Shown: positions 9,503 through 18,491, numbered from the stretch's first letter. The stretch: DNA of 64,000 nt from Trichomonas vaginalis G3 (GCF_026262505.1 NC_067205.1:11966001-12030000), one strand, 5' to 3'. Numbers and translations are program-made. The notes: generated from the sequence alone by a model not told the origin.

Positions 9503-10359
9503 ATGTTAGAAAAAAAGTTTGCTGACATTGACAAGAAATTTGAGAATGTTTTAACAAGAACAAGAGGAAGTTGGAAAATGCTCAGATAAAACCCATACAT
9601 GACAAGTTCTTATTTGCTCAGAATGGTATAACAGGTCTAATTGCACCACCTGGGTCGGGTAAGACTTTCACTTATCTTAAAATGGCTGCACAACAACAAG
9701 AACTAGATGAGAAGAACCCATTCTATGAGTTAGTTGTCATTTGTAGTACTTCTGGTCAATTTGACCAAACCGTCAATTCGTTCAAAGATATTATAAAGAG
9801 TCTAAGTTAGTATGTATAAAAGACTCTGAGTTGTTAGATTGGATAAAGAAGTACCAAAGAAGAGTTTTGAAGTATAATGCTATAAATGAGTATGTCAATT
9901 CGAAGTTTAAAGACCCAAATGAGGAAATGCAGAGAATATTAGAGAAGAAACACTTCAGAAACAAACAGAAAGAGATAGAATCATTTCGAAGAATTGCAAT
10001 CTTACGATTGGAAAACGTACCCTCATAGATGTCTTCTTATCTTAGATGACTTTGCTCTCATCCTTTGTTAAAGAATAGAGAACAAGACATGTGTCGAATT
10101 CTTAAGAAGCTCAGACACTTTTAACAATTTCAGTTGTTTGTGTAACAGACAGCCAAGAGTTTAAGTTAAGGATGTAAAGAGAATACTTACTGACATTGTA
10201 CTTTTCCCGGATTGTCCGAAGACGATTTCATGGAACTTATGAAAGAGTCCATGGCAGGTAAGTTTGACAGACATGAACTATGGGAGAAGTACAAAGTCAT
10301 ACAAGACCCTCATACTTCTTTCAGAATTCATATCTACGCAAACAAAGTTCAAATTGTAA
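9503..10359 (+). pseudogene. A32-like DNA-packaging ATPase, broken
   Basis: A gene of about 285 codons. A Walker A motif (LIAPPGSGKT) lies near residue 40 and a Walker B motif (LLILDDFA) near residue 160 of the family, followed by conserved QTAKSL and LFPGLSEDDF. This is the pattern of FtsK/HerA-type packaging ATPases (A32 group) that Polintons share with large DNA viruses. The role would be pumping DNA into capsids. It has several breaks; the copy at 57,048-57,910 has fewer. It is divergent from the K/E-tail gene and convergent with the KilA-N gene. Confidence 0.75.
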
Positions 10360-10389
10360 AAAGTCAAGCTTGAAAAATAAAGAGTTCAT

Positions 10390-11196
10390 TTACTCTACTT
10401 GTTTGAAGTTGTCAAAATACTCTGTTATTTTTTCCTTTAACAATGACAAATCTTCTTTGAAGGTAAGTATTGTACAACCTTTAATATCATAGTGTGTTTG
10501 AGGTAACGTATCTTGAACTATTTGTTTCACATCTTCATTTGGTGTCATTGAAATCGGTAAGTTTTCGCGATAGAACCAATTTCTGTCAGATTTGTAAATC
10601 TTAGCAAGGTCGTAAAAGCTTTTGTTGTTTCTTCTGACTAAATGCAACATAACCATATCTCTGTCTTCTTCATTTTCCATCTCTTCAGTATAAATCATAT
10701 ACTTATAGTTCTTTTCCTTTCCTTTTGGTACCGAACGTGGTATTCTTTTCTGAAGGCTTTTGTCTTTTGCTTCAAGCTTGTTTTCTATCTCTTCACGTTC
10801 TTGTCTATGAATTTCATCTAACATCATGAAAATATAACAAGCATAACGAGGTGAAGCCCACATTGCAACAGCATTTACAAGAAGTCTATGTACATACCAG
10901 CCTCTCAAACCATTTGACAAATTTTTACGATTTTCGTACGGAATCTCGACCCTCGGTTTTTCGAGGGTCGCAAACATATGAGGAAATTCTTCTAAAAGTT
11001 CTTTTGTCTGTTGGTTTTCAAACCAATGATATGCTTGCTTTGTAGAACGAAGAGCATTCAAAATACTTTGCATTTGGTACATATCGTCTTTGACCGAACG
11101 AATGAGACGGAGTTGTTTGTTAAACTGTATGTACTCATATTCTTCATTTATAGCTTCATGGACTATAACTGTTGTTGTGTTCTCGGTTGTTGACAT
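10390..11196 (-). CDS. KilA-N domain protein
   Basis: A whole-looking frame; I take the ATG at 11,196 (MSTTENTTT) rather than the one six codons upstream. Residues of about 60-140 carry the KilA-N signature (LRGWYVHRLLVNAVAMWAS followed by YACYIFMMLDEI), a DNA-binding domain spread among phages and large DNA viruses. A charged linker rich in K and E follows. The C-terminal part (about 160-265) resembles the domain often paired with KilA-N in nucleocytoplasmic viruses. A regulatory or DNA-binding role is likely. In element 2 only a short remnant of this gene is present near 56,960-57,021. Confidence 0.8.
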   Translation of the reverse strand: MSTTENTTTVIVHEAINEEYEYIQFNKQLRLIRSVKDDMYQMQSILNALRSTKQAYHWFENQQTKELLEEFPHMFATLEKPRVEIPYENRKNLSNGLRGWYVHRLLVNAVAMWASPRYACYIFMMLDEIHRQEREEIENKLEAKDKSLQKRIPRSVPKGKEKNYKYMIYTEEMENEEDRDMVMLHLVRRNNKSFYDLAKIYKSDRNWFYRENLPISMTPNEDVKQIVQDTLPQTHYDIKGCTILTFKEDLSLLKEKITEYFDNFKQVE

Positions 11197-11284
11197 ATCT
11201 GTCTTTACATACAAAATAAAAAAAATATTTTATAAAAAACTAGCGTTATTTCCTGACTTTCACAAAAGACCAAAAATAAACGCT

Positions 11285-11895
11285 TTACATGTATTTTTCA
11301 GCAACTTCGTCAAATAATTTTATAGCTTTATCTATCTCATCTACTTCAAACGTTTCTTTACCTTTCGTGGGAGCACCATACATTTTCTCAAACTTTTCAA
11401 GTAGTTCTGTTTCAGCAGCTCTCATATCATTAACAAACACAACCTTGACTCTATTGACTGTACTGTCATATCTTTGAGTTATATTATATGTTCTTCCTAT
11501 CTTATATCTTTTTGTGTTGAAGTCCTTCGGTTTCTGAACGATGTAAAGTAAGCCTTCACTGCAACGTTCCGTATCGAATGAACCATATGTTATGAAGTTA
11601 TATCCAACAACTGGGTCTAACCATAACAAAACTATTGGTATAAGACTTTTGTCTATAAGATATGCTGTAGTTCCATAGAATCTTACCGATATCATAAGCT
11701 CAGGATTTCTTGTCAAAATTTCTGAGTAGAAGCAATTCCAACCCAGTCCTTCGGTTTCTTTCCAAATGGAGATAAAATGTCTGACAAAGAATATTTGTTG
11801 TATTTCTTTGAGTATCTTACGTTTAAATCACCTATTCTAACCACTTTGGTGTCATTGTCTATCTTTCTAACTGTTTCAAACTCAACCTTTAACAT
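11285..11895 (-). pseudogene. KilA-N-like / T5orf172 protein, broken
   Basis: A gene of about 200 codons with one apparent break. The N-terminal part contains NKYSLSDILSPFGKKPKDWVG, typical of the KilA-N-like DNA-binding fold. The C-terminal part has YKIGRTYNITQRYDS, then DMRAAETELLEKF and KGKETFEV, the pattern of the T5orf172 domain, a relative of GIY-YIG nucleases. The pair is common in phages and giant viruses. It follows the KilA-N gene on the same strand, with a nearly identical leader (tctttacatacaaaataaaa). It is absent from element 2 in this window. Confidence 0.65.
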
Positions 11896-11913
11896 ATCTG
11901 TCTTTACATACAA

Positions 11914-13063
11914 AATAAAAAATATTTTTTTAAAAAAAACTAACGTTATTTTTTCTATTTTGTATAAAAGATATGATTTCAGGGATTTTTTTTACGAAGT
12001 GTCAAAGTTCACTTCGTCAAAAATAACAGTTATATAATGAAATTTGGTCATTTTTTTCAGCAAAAATATATTTTAGGGTAGATGGTTAGATCTAACCCGT
12101 TTTCTCACCTCTTTTTTCACCTCATATGTCCTTACTGAAAAAGTATGTGTTCCATATGTCATTTTACTCAGAATTTTATACAGAATTCGGCAAAAATATA
12201 TTTTAGGTGAAGAGGTGAGATCTAACCTGTTTTCTCACCTCTTTTTTCACCCGTTGAATTTTCATGAATTTCCTTAAGATAGAAAAAAACTAACGTTATT
12301 TTTTTTATTTTGTATAAAAGATATGATTTCAGGGATTTTTTTTACGAAGTGCAAAAGTTCACTTCGTAAAAAATAACAGTTATATAATGAAATTTGGTCA
12401 TTTTTTTCATGTCAGAAGACTCGAAGGTGCAACACTTCCAAAATACCGACGAACTCAGAAGAGCAGCATGGCAAATTTTTACGATTTTCATGAGTTTTAG
12501 GCGACTACGTTTTTTTACTTACTCGCTGTTTTTTACGATTTTCATGAGTTTTATGCTAGACCGAAAAAAGTCGGTCTAGAGAAATTTCACTCAAAAGTTC
12601 TTGTGTGCTTTGGTTTTTGAACCAATGTCTGTATGTTTGGTTTCTGAACGATGTAAAGTAAGCCTTCACTGCAACTGCATTTACTAATAGTCTATGTACA
12701 TACCAACCTCTTAAATTTATTGGCAAATTCTTGCGATTTTCGTACGGAATCTCTACCCTCGGTTTTTCGAGGGTAGCAAGCATATGAGGAAACTCATGAT
12801 TTTTGGTCATTTTTCAATAAAAATATATTTTAGGGTAGAAGGTTAGATCTAACCTCATTTCTAACCTCTTTTCTACCCCAGTTATTTTATAAGCGTTTCA
12901 CATGGTAAACGTTATTTTTGGAATTTTGTGAAAACTCAACGGTTTGACACAAGCCCTAAAAATTATTTTACTCAGAATTTTGTGCTGAATTCAGCAAAAA
13001 TATATTTTAGGGTAGAAGGTTAGATCTAACCTGTTTTCTAACCTCTTTTCTACCCCAGTTATT
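11914..13063. repeat. Hairpin-repeat and gene-scrap region, left side
   Basis: More than 1.1 kb without an intact gene. Four copies of a hairpin repeat (ggttagatctaacc core, with outer gggtagaa / ttctaccc arms) lie near 12,076, 12,201, 12,828 and 13,008. Two copies of a second dyad (tacgaagtg ... cacttcgta) lie near 11,993 and 12,342. Between them are scraps of genes from this family: a piece of the MSEDSK gene (12,409-12,480) and a KilA-N/T5orf172 mosaic (12,556-12,810). A piece of the 3' end of the next gene occurs near 12,890. Confidence 0.8.
12556..12810 (-). pseudogene. Mosaic fragment of KilA-N and T5orf172 genes
   Basis: The open stretch carries LRGWYVHRLLVNAVA and EKPRVEIPYENRKNL from the KilA-N gene at 10,390-11,196. 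It also carries a DNA piece matching about 11,530-11,563 of the T5orf172 gene, in a different order from the parent genes. It ends in a tgctagaccg / cggtctag dyad. It is a relic assembled from two neighbours and not a functional gene. Confidence 0.7.
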
Positions 13064-13996
13064 TTATAAGCGTTTTACATGGTAAACGTTATGAATTCGT
13101 GAGACTCTAAACAGTTTTGTAGCTTCTATTTCTTCGCTGAGAATATCGAATGTTTTAACTATGCCGAAAGTCTCTTTATATTTCTTCTTGACGTCAGATA
13201 GAAGGAAATCGTCAGCAGTTGGATAGTTTTTGTTCAGAAATGCTAACATGTCCATTTTATCTTCTACCGGCTTCTCTGCTTCTTTCTTTAAGTCAGCATA
13301 GTCGTTTCTCATTCTTTCTATCTCTTTGACGGAGTAGTTATATTTCCTCATTGCCGCTTTACATTTAGAACATTGCGGGTTCATTTTTGCGTTATATTCT
13401 GAAACCTTACCTGCTAGAACAACTAAAGCGTCAATTGCTCTCTTCATCTCAAACATAGCGGGTCTTATTTGTTTGTTCCATATTTTACATCTTTTATCTT
13501 TATCTCTTATCTGCCATACACATTCAGCAACTAACGAAACAAAGTTGTCGTAGGTCTTAAATTCTTCAGATTTATATATGTCAGAAACATTCTTATATAC
13601 CATGTCGCAATCTTTGTCCATAACCTTATGGTTGCAATGAAATCCTAGAAACTCATAGTTTACCTTTCGTATGAACTTCTTTATTTCTACTGAGTCAGTT
13701 GCTTTGACTTCAATTTCGTCGAATTCAGGAATAGTGAGTTTTTGTTGTTGGATTTCAGGCAATTTGGGTAAATGTTCCACCAGGTCCTGCATGTCGTAAA
13801 GATACTGTTCATTTTGTTCATCTTTCGCACAACAGTCCAAAGTACTTGTTAAAAGTTCCTGCTTTATCTTCTGGATTTCTGTTTCAAAAGTATATGAAGA
13901 AGGAATGAAGCTTTTCATTTCTACTAACATAGATGTTGGATTCATGACTAACGAGTTTGGTGCTGTTGTTTGAATTGTTGTTGCTTCGACTGACAT
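13064..13996 (-). CDS. Repeat-bracketed element protein (310 aa), unknown
   Basis: A whole-looking frame starting at MSVEATTIQTTAPNS; the open frame extends 25 codons upstream but the leader there (tatacaaaataaaaaa) matches other promoters of the element, so I choose the inner ATG. It is helical with a CSKCKAAMRKYNYS segment near residue 215 that could be half of a metal-binding site, and a conserved FHCNHKVMDKDCD. Both sides are occupied by hairpin-repeat arrays, and the same arrangement is found around its broken counterpart at 55,797-56,706. The bracketing suggests that it moves or is retained as a cassette. No family recognised. Confidence 0.65.
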   Translation of the reverse strand: MSVEATTIQTTAPNSLVMNPTSMLVEMKSFIPSSYTFETEIQKIKQELLTSTLDCCAKDEQNEQYLYDMQDLVEHLPKLPEIQQQKLTIPEFDEIEVKATDSVEIKKFIRKVNYEFLGFHCNHKVMDKDCDMVYKNVSDIYKSEEFKTYDNFVSLVAECVWQIRDKDKRCKIWNKQIRPAMFEMKRAIDALVVLAGKVSEYNAKMNPQCSKCKAAMRKYNYSVKEIERMRNDYADLKKEAEKPVEDKMDMLAFLNKNYPTADDFLLSDVKKKYKETFGIVKTFDILSEEIEATKLFRVSRIHNVYHVKRL

Positions 13997-15557
13997 TTCT
14001 GTTCTTTTATACAAAATAAAAAAAAATAAAAAAATAAAACTAACTTTATTTTTTATTTCGGGAAAATTCATGAAAATTCAAGAGGGTAGAAATGAGGTTA
14101 GAAAACAGGTTAGATCTAACCTTCTACCCTAAATTATATTTTTGGGTCCTTTACGCTCATTACGATGAAGAAGTCTTGACAAAACATTTACGAAGAAGTC
14201 TTGACAAATTCAAGAGGGTAGAAATGAGGTTAGAAAACAGGTTAGATCTAACCTTCTACCCTAAATTATATTTTTGGGTCCTTTACGCTCATTACGATGA
14301 AGAAGTCTTGACAAAACATTTACAAAGAAGTCATGACAAAACATTTACGAAGAAGTCATGACAAAACATTTACGTTCATGTTTGACAAAGCATGTACGAA
14401 GAAGTCTTGACAAAACATTTACGTTCATGTTTGACAAAGCATTTACGTTCATGTTTGACAAAGCATTTACGTTCATGTTTGACAAAGCATGTACGTTCAT
14501 GTTTGACAAAGCATATACGATGAAATCATGAAAATTCAAGAGGTTAGAAAACAGGTTAGAAAACAGGTTAGATCTAACCTTCTACCCTAAATTATATTTT
14601 TGGGTCCTTTACGCTCATTACGATGAAGAAGTCTTGACAAAACATTTACGAAGAAGTCTTGACAAAACATTTACGAAGAAGTCTTGACAAATTCAAGAGG
14701 TTAGAAAACGTGTTAGAAAACAGGTTAGATCTAACCTTCTACCCGACATTCTCGTCAAATACAAAAAAATACAAAAAATGACACTTTTTCATTATATAAC
14801 TGTTATTTTTTGACGAAGTGAACGTTTGCACTTCGTCAAAAAAATCCCTGAAATCATATCTTTTATACAAAAAAATACAAAAAAATGACACTTTTTCATT
14901 AGATAACTGTTATTTTTTGACGAAGTGAACGTTTGCACTTCGTCAAAAAAATCCCTGAAATCATATCTTACATACAAAAAAATACAAAAAAATGACACTA
15001 ACTTTATTTTTTCTATCTTAAGGAAATTCATGAAAATTCATGATTTTCGAGAGTTTTAGACCATGTTAGAAAACAGGTGAGAAAACAGGTTAGATCTAAC
15101 CTTCTACCCTAAATTATATTTTTGGGTCCTTTACACTCATTACGATGAAGTCTTGACAAAACATTTACGAAGAAGTCTTGACAAAACATGTACGAAGAAG
15201 TCTTGACAAAACATTTACGAAGAAGTCATGACAAATTCAAGAGGTGAAAAAAGAGGTGAAAAAACAGGTGAGATCTAACCATCTACCCTAAATTATATTT
15301 TTGGGTCCTTTACACTCATTACGAAGAAGTCTTGACAAAACATTTACGAAGAAGTCTTGACAAATTCAAGAGGTTAGAAAACGTGTTAGAAAACAGGTTA
15401 GATCTAACCTTCTACCCGACATTCTCGTCAAATACAAAAAAATACAAAAAATGACACTTTTTCATTATATAACTGTTATTTTTTGACGAAGTGAACGTTT
15501 GCACTTCGTCAAAAAAATCCCTGAAATCATATCTTTACATACAAAATAAAACTAACT
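13997..15557. repeat. Hairpin and tandem-repeat array, right side
   Basis: About 1.5 kb without a gene. At least seven copies of the gttagatctaac hairpin repeat occur (near 14,086, 14,214, 14,540, 14,698, 15,057, 15,238 and 15,368), now in the opposite orientation to those left of the bracketed gene. They alternate with 25-bp units of the type gaagaagtcttgacaaaac and 22-bp units of the type acgttcatgtttgacaaag (14,360-14,520). Three copies of the gacgaagtgaacg / cacttcgtc dyad lie near 14,806, 14,915 and 15,483. Confidence 0.85.
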
Positions 15558-15974
15558 TTATTTTTTATTTCGGGAAAATTCATGAAAATTCAAGAGGTGA
15601 AAAAAGTGGTTAGAAAACGTGTTAGATCTAACCTCTTCACCTAAATTATATTTTTGGTCCGGGAACAACTTTCTCTCAATTGGAGCTGTAGCATACTCTT
15701 TGCGTAAACGGTTTAGACCTTCTTCGAACTCTTGGTCTCTCTTCGATTTGGACTGAGATTGGAATTGCTGGGGTGGAGCTTGCTGGAACATCCAAGGGTT
15801 GGGGAAGTAAGGCATAGGCAGAGGAGGGTAGTTCGGGAAGCCTTGTGGTGGGTAGTAACCTTGAGGTGGAAATTGGTAGAAATTCGGAGGTACTTGCTGG
15901 AACTGAGGTGCAGGGGCTGGTTCTTTAGGTTCCTCTGGTTTGGGAATGGACTCGGTTGGTGGAACGTGGGACAT
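15558..15974 (-). pseudogene. Proline/glutamine-rich protein, degraded copy
   Basis: From the ATG at 15,974 (MSHVPPTESIPKPEEP) the product is P/Q/Y/F-rich with strings such as FPPQGYYPPQGFPNYPP and a conserved EEGLNRLRKEYATAP. The counterpart at 54,129-54,728 is longer and looks whole, so this copy is degraded; its 3' side runs into a hairpin repeat. The composition resembles low-complexity virion or cell-surface adaptor proteins, but no family is recognised. The gene is divergent from the 120-aa gene, separated by a minisatellite. Confidence 0.6.
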
Positions 15975-16013
15975 TCGTTTGTGGCTTAACCGTCGGACCA
16001 CAACGATAAAAAT

Positions 16014-16215
16014 CTCTGCTACTAGCAGTACTGCTACTGACAGTAGCAGTACTTTTACTGACAGTAGCAGTACTTTTTCTGACAGTAGCAGTACTTTTTC
16101 TGACAGTAGCAGTACTTTTTCTGACAGTAGCAGTACTTTTACTGACAGTAGCAGTACTTTTACTGACAGTAGCAGTACTTTTACTGACAGTAGCAGTACT
16201 TTTACTGACAGTAGC
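16014..16215. repeat. 21-bp minisatellite between divergent genes
   Basis: About nine tandem copies of a 21-bp unit (gacagtagcagtactttta with small variants). The unit itself contains a short dyad (agtagcagtact). It sits in the shared promoter region of two divergent genes. Element 2 has a different tandem repeat, of 22 bp, at the same place. There are no unique spacers, so it is not a CRISPR array. Confidence 0.9.
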
Positions 16216-16216
16216 A

Positions 16217-16582
16217 ATGGTCGAGGTCGAACCTACCGACGAGGCAATTTACCTAATTTAAATTAACGACTGCGTAAAAGACTACTTGCGCAAGGTCATG
16301 AAGCCCAAGGTCAAGTTCACCACTATTTCTGGAAGGGCTGCCTTGAATCTCGAGACTTCGACCGGAATTCCAATTCAAATACCAGAAAACACTCCTTTCG
16401 ACGACATAAAGGACGCCAAAAGAGAAGCTCTTGTTAAGTTCCTAAACAAACGTCCTTGGATAAAAATACCAAACAAGGAGAACCCTCTACCCCATATGAA
16501 ATTGGCAATTCAGTCTCTCCTTCGCTTCTCGGGTCAGCCGTTCTACATAACCTGTGAAGGCGACATCCAACCAGTTCAGTAA
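16217..16582 (+). pseudogene. Conserved element protein (about 120 aa)
   Basis: The region after about 16,286 is open for 98 codons and matches the whole-looking counterpart at 53,559-53,948. It has conserved strings VKFTTISGRAALNLETSTG and RPWIKIPNKENPLPHMKL. The original start appears to be the ATG at 16,217 right after the minisatellite, with one apparent break near the 5' side. A small alpha/beta product with no recognised family. It is divergent from the PQ-rich gene in both elements. Confidence 0.5.
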
Positions 16583-16654
16583 ACATCTCATTTTAACTTC
16601 ACTTTTTTATGTTTTTTGTGAAAGTTTTAAAATAAATTGTTTTCATGAGTTTTC

Positions 16655-16710
16655 TACGATGTTAGAAAAGTGGTTAGAAAACGTGTTAGATCTAACATGC
16701 TAACATAAAC
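16655..16710. repeat. Isolated gttagatctaac hairpin repeat
   Basis: One copy of the hairpin repeat (gttagaaaacgtgttagatctaac) stands between the 120-aa gene and the following gene. It marks the edge of the segment where element 1 and element 2 differ in gene content: element 2 has about 4 kb with polymerase and accessory genes in the place of the next gene here. Confidence 0.7.
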
Positions 16711-16718
16711 ATTATTTT

Positions 16719-17579
16719 TCAATACTTTTTCAGCACTTTTCCGTAGTTATATATGAAAGACAATTCGAGATAAAAGTCATAGTACAATGGAATAATATGT
16801 TGCACACCATTTGTTGTGAACCAAACTTGAAAGTCAGAGAAACTGTTACTAGGTGGTTCGTAGAATTTAGAAGCAAAGTCATAAAAGTCCTTACCAATAC
16901 ATAGAAAACTATTGTTGCTTGAACTGAAACTTGCATGACACATAACATTTTGAGGGTCAAACACGTTTCTATAAACTGTCAAATCTGCTGGTGGAAGTAT
17001 AAATTTAAATGGACCATCTGGTGGTAATGGTTCGTTCTGGTTTAGTAACCGAAGAAATTGTGCCCAAGAACGTTTGTCTACTTTCCAAAATAAAAACTCT
17101 GTATCTCTTGGAGGGTTAATTTCAATCTTTTGAAATGAAACGGTGGAGTTCATCTTGTCATATTCTAGTTTCAGATAGTATGTTCCATTTAGTAAAGAGT
17201 CGTATTTTTCTTGAAATTCCCAATAATATTTGTTCATTTGAGTTTGAAAGTCATTTAGAGTTTTCTCAAGACTTTCGTCTGAACGAACTGTAAAGATTCT
17301 CATTTCGTCAAATTTGTCTATTAGACCATCAGAACCTTTATACTGCCCATGAAAATATACTGCGAACATAAATGCGTTAGTTCTATTTGAAAACAAAACT
17401 CTTCTAAATCCTATTGCCTTTGCATCTGAAGGACTTTGAAGCCAACGAATTGGATAGTCAAACCTGTATGCTCGGGATGAAATTTCTTCATCTGAAATAG
17501 TCCTACCAGCATTTGTATAGATATAGTCTAACGGTTTTGTATCTGCTACTTTTGTTCTTTGTTTTTCAACCTGAAGCAT
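16719..17579 (-). CDS. Paralogue of the fibre-neighbour protein (286 aa)
   Basis: A whole-looking frame beginning MLQVEKQRTKVADTKPLDYIY. It is clearly related to the gene at 21,283-22,129 and to 45,271-46,119: shared blocks are YRFDYPIRWLQSPSDAKAIG near residue 40 and FSDFQVWFTTNG near residue 250, ending in FYLELSFIYNY. Element 1 therefore has two members of this family while element 2 has one. It occupies the place where element 2 carries polymerase B. The beta-rich C-terminal block suggests a virion-surface or attachment protein, but that is inference. No domain recognised. Confidence 0.7.
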   Translation of the reverse strand: MLQVEKQRTKVADTKPLDYIYTNAGRTISDEEISSRAYRFDYPIRWLQSPSDAKAIGFRRVLFSNRTNAFMFAVYFHGQYKGSDGLIDKFDEMRIFTVRSDESLEKTLNDFQTQMNKYYWEFQEKYDSLLNGTYYLKLEYDKMNSTVSFQKIEINPPRDTEFLFWKVDKRSWAQFLRLLNQNEPLPPDGPFKFILPPADLTVYRNVFDPQNVMCHASFSSSNNSFLCIGKDFYDFASKFYEPPSNSFSDFQVWFTTNGVQHIIPLYYDFYLELSFIYNYGKVLKKY

Positions 17580-17684
17580 TTAATATATGTAAAAATATAT
17601 TGTTTTAAAATGGTATGCCATTTCATATTTCTCATCTAACAAACAAGTTTCCCAACGGTCTTCTCCAACAAACTCAGCGTACAT
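17580..17684 (-). CDS. Possible 34-aa peptide
   Basis: An ATG at 17,684 opens 34 codons (MYAEFVGEDRWETCLLDEKY at the start) that stop one base before the ATG of the 286-aa paralogue on the same strand. The upstream sequence (ttattttatttgaa) resembles other leaders in the element. No second copy is seen in the window, so coding is unproven. It may be the remnant of a larger gene. Confidence 0.3.
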   Translation of the reverse strand: MYAEFVGEDRWETCLLDEKYEMAYHFKTIYFYIY

Positions 17685-17715
17685 TTCAAATAAAATAAAA
17701 AAATATTTTTTTTCT

Positions 17716-18301
17716 TTACTTTACATAACCGCCTGCTGCCATAAGTCTTTGACGCCAACCCATACCAGCTAATGAAGGTTGACTTGGTTTAGTTTGGAAA
17801 CTAAACTTTGGTTTTGGTTTATCTTCAGTTTTTGGTTTTTTCTTCTTCTATCGGTTTTTCGTCACTTTTCGGTTCCTCTGACTTTACTTCACTTGCAGGA
17901 ACAGTTGTGTCGTCAACATCTTCATAAATATCATATGCCATTTGTTTTTGTTTTCCTTTCAACTTTTTGTGTTTGTTGTAAAGTTTAGAATATTTCGACT
18001 CTAAGTCAATGAGATGTTCTATAATGAACTGTTGGTCAGTGAAGTAAACTTTTCCATCTGTTGTCTCGAAAGCTCCTTCAGACTTCAATATTTTATTTGT
18101 GAGAGTCTGTTTCTTTTTTGAGATACTAGCCGTTCCATTTTTATGAAAAGTGACTTTGTAGTTAGGGTTTGTATTTCCAGACCTGGCACTTTCTATTATT
18201 GAATTTTTCTCTTCATCTGTAAGTTCTTTGACAGGTTTTGACAATGGTTCTGAACTTTTTGTTTGTGGTGTCAAATCTACCGTTTCAACTTCTTCGGTCA
18301 T
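17716..18301 (-). pseudogene. MTEEVE-type element protein (about 193 aa), broken
   Basis: Begins MTEEVETVDLTPQTKSSEP and ends, in the family, with SLAGMGWRQRLMAAGGYVK. The N-terminal 55 residues are acidic and disordered, the centre (KVTFHKNGTASISKKK to EHLIDLESKYSKLY) looks folded and helical, and a K/E/P-rich linker leads to the conserved basic C-terminal block. There is about one break. It is followed by the 51-aa and MGLFGALAG genes on the same side, each with the leader actgagatgaa. Counterparts are at 38,588, 43,788 and 48,994. No family recognised; a core or packaging protein is possible. Confidence 0.55.
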
Positions 18302-18320
18302 TTCATCTCAGTAAAAAAAT

Positions 18321-18473
18321 TTAGTTTGGTTTGTTTTCAACTGGTTGTTGTTGTTTTTTAAGTCGGTCTAAAACTTCCTGAGGTATAGGAAGAACTTGAC
18401 AAACACGTGGTGTAACTGCTGGAAGTCGACAAATCCATCTTGAACCCATTTGTCTCAATGCTGTATTGTTCAT
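18321..18473 (-). CDS. Small conserved peptide MNNTALRQ (50 aa)
   Basis: A 50-codon frame, MNNTALRQMGSRWICRLPAV at the start, conserved in three further places (38,415; 43,615; 48,819) with only a few residue changes around the P/Q-rich end. The leader tttactgagatgaa is repeated before the next gene downstream. Conservation of amino acids and leader supports real coding despite the size. Basic and proline-rich; function unknown. Confidence 0.6.
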   Translation of the reverse strand: MNNTALRQMGSRWICRLPAVTPRVCQVLPIPQEVLDRLKKQQQPVENKPN

Positions 18474-18491
18474 TTCATCTCAGTAAAAAAT

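Noticed and set aside
14345-14539. Repetitive minus-strand open frame (ALSNMNV repeats)
   Set aside because: It only translates a 22-bp tandem repeat whose unit length does not preserve one frame across the array.
16014-16215. Possible CRISPR array
   Set aside because: The 21-bp units are directly tandem, without unique spacers; a eukaryotic minisatellite.
15985-16217. LLLSVKV repeat as N-terminus of the PQ-rich protein
   Set aside because: The element 2 gene starts with an ATG just inside an unrelated repeat, so the repeats are intergenic.
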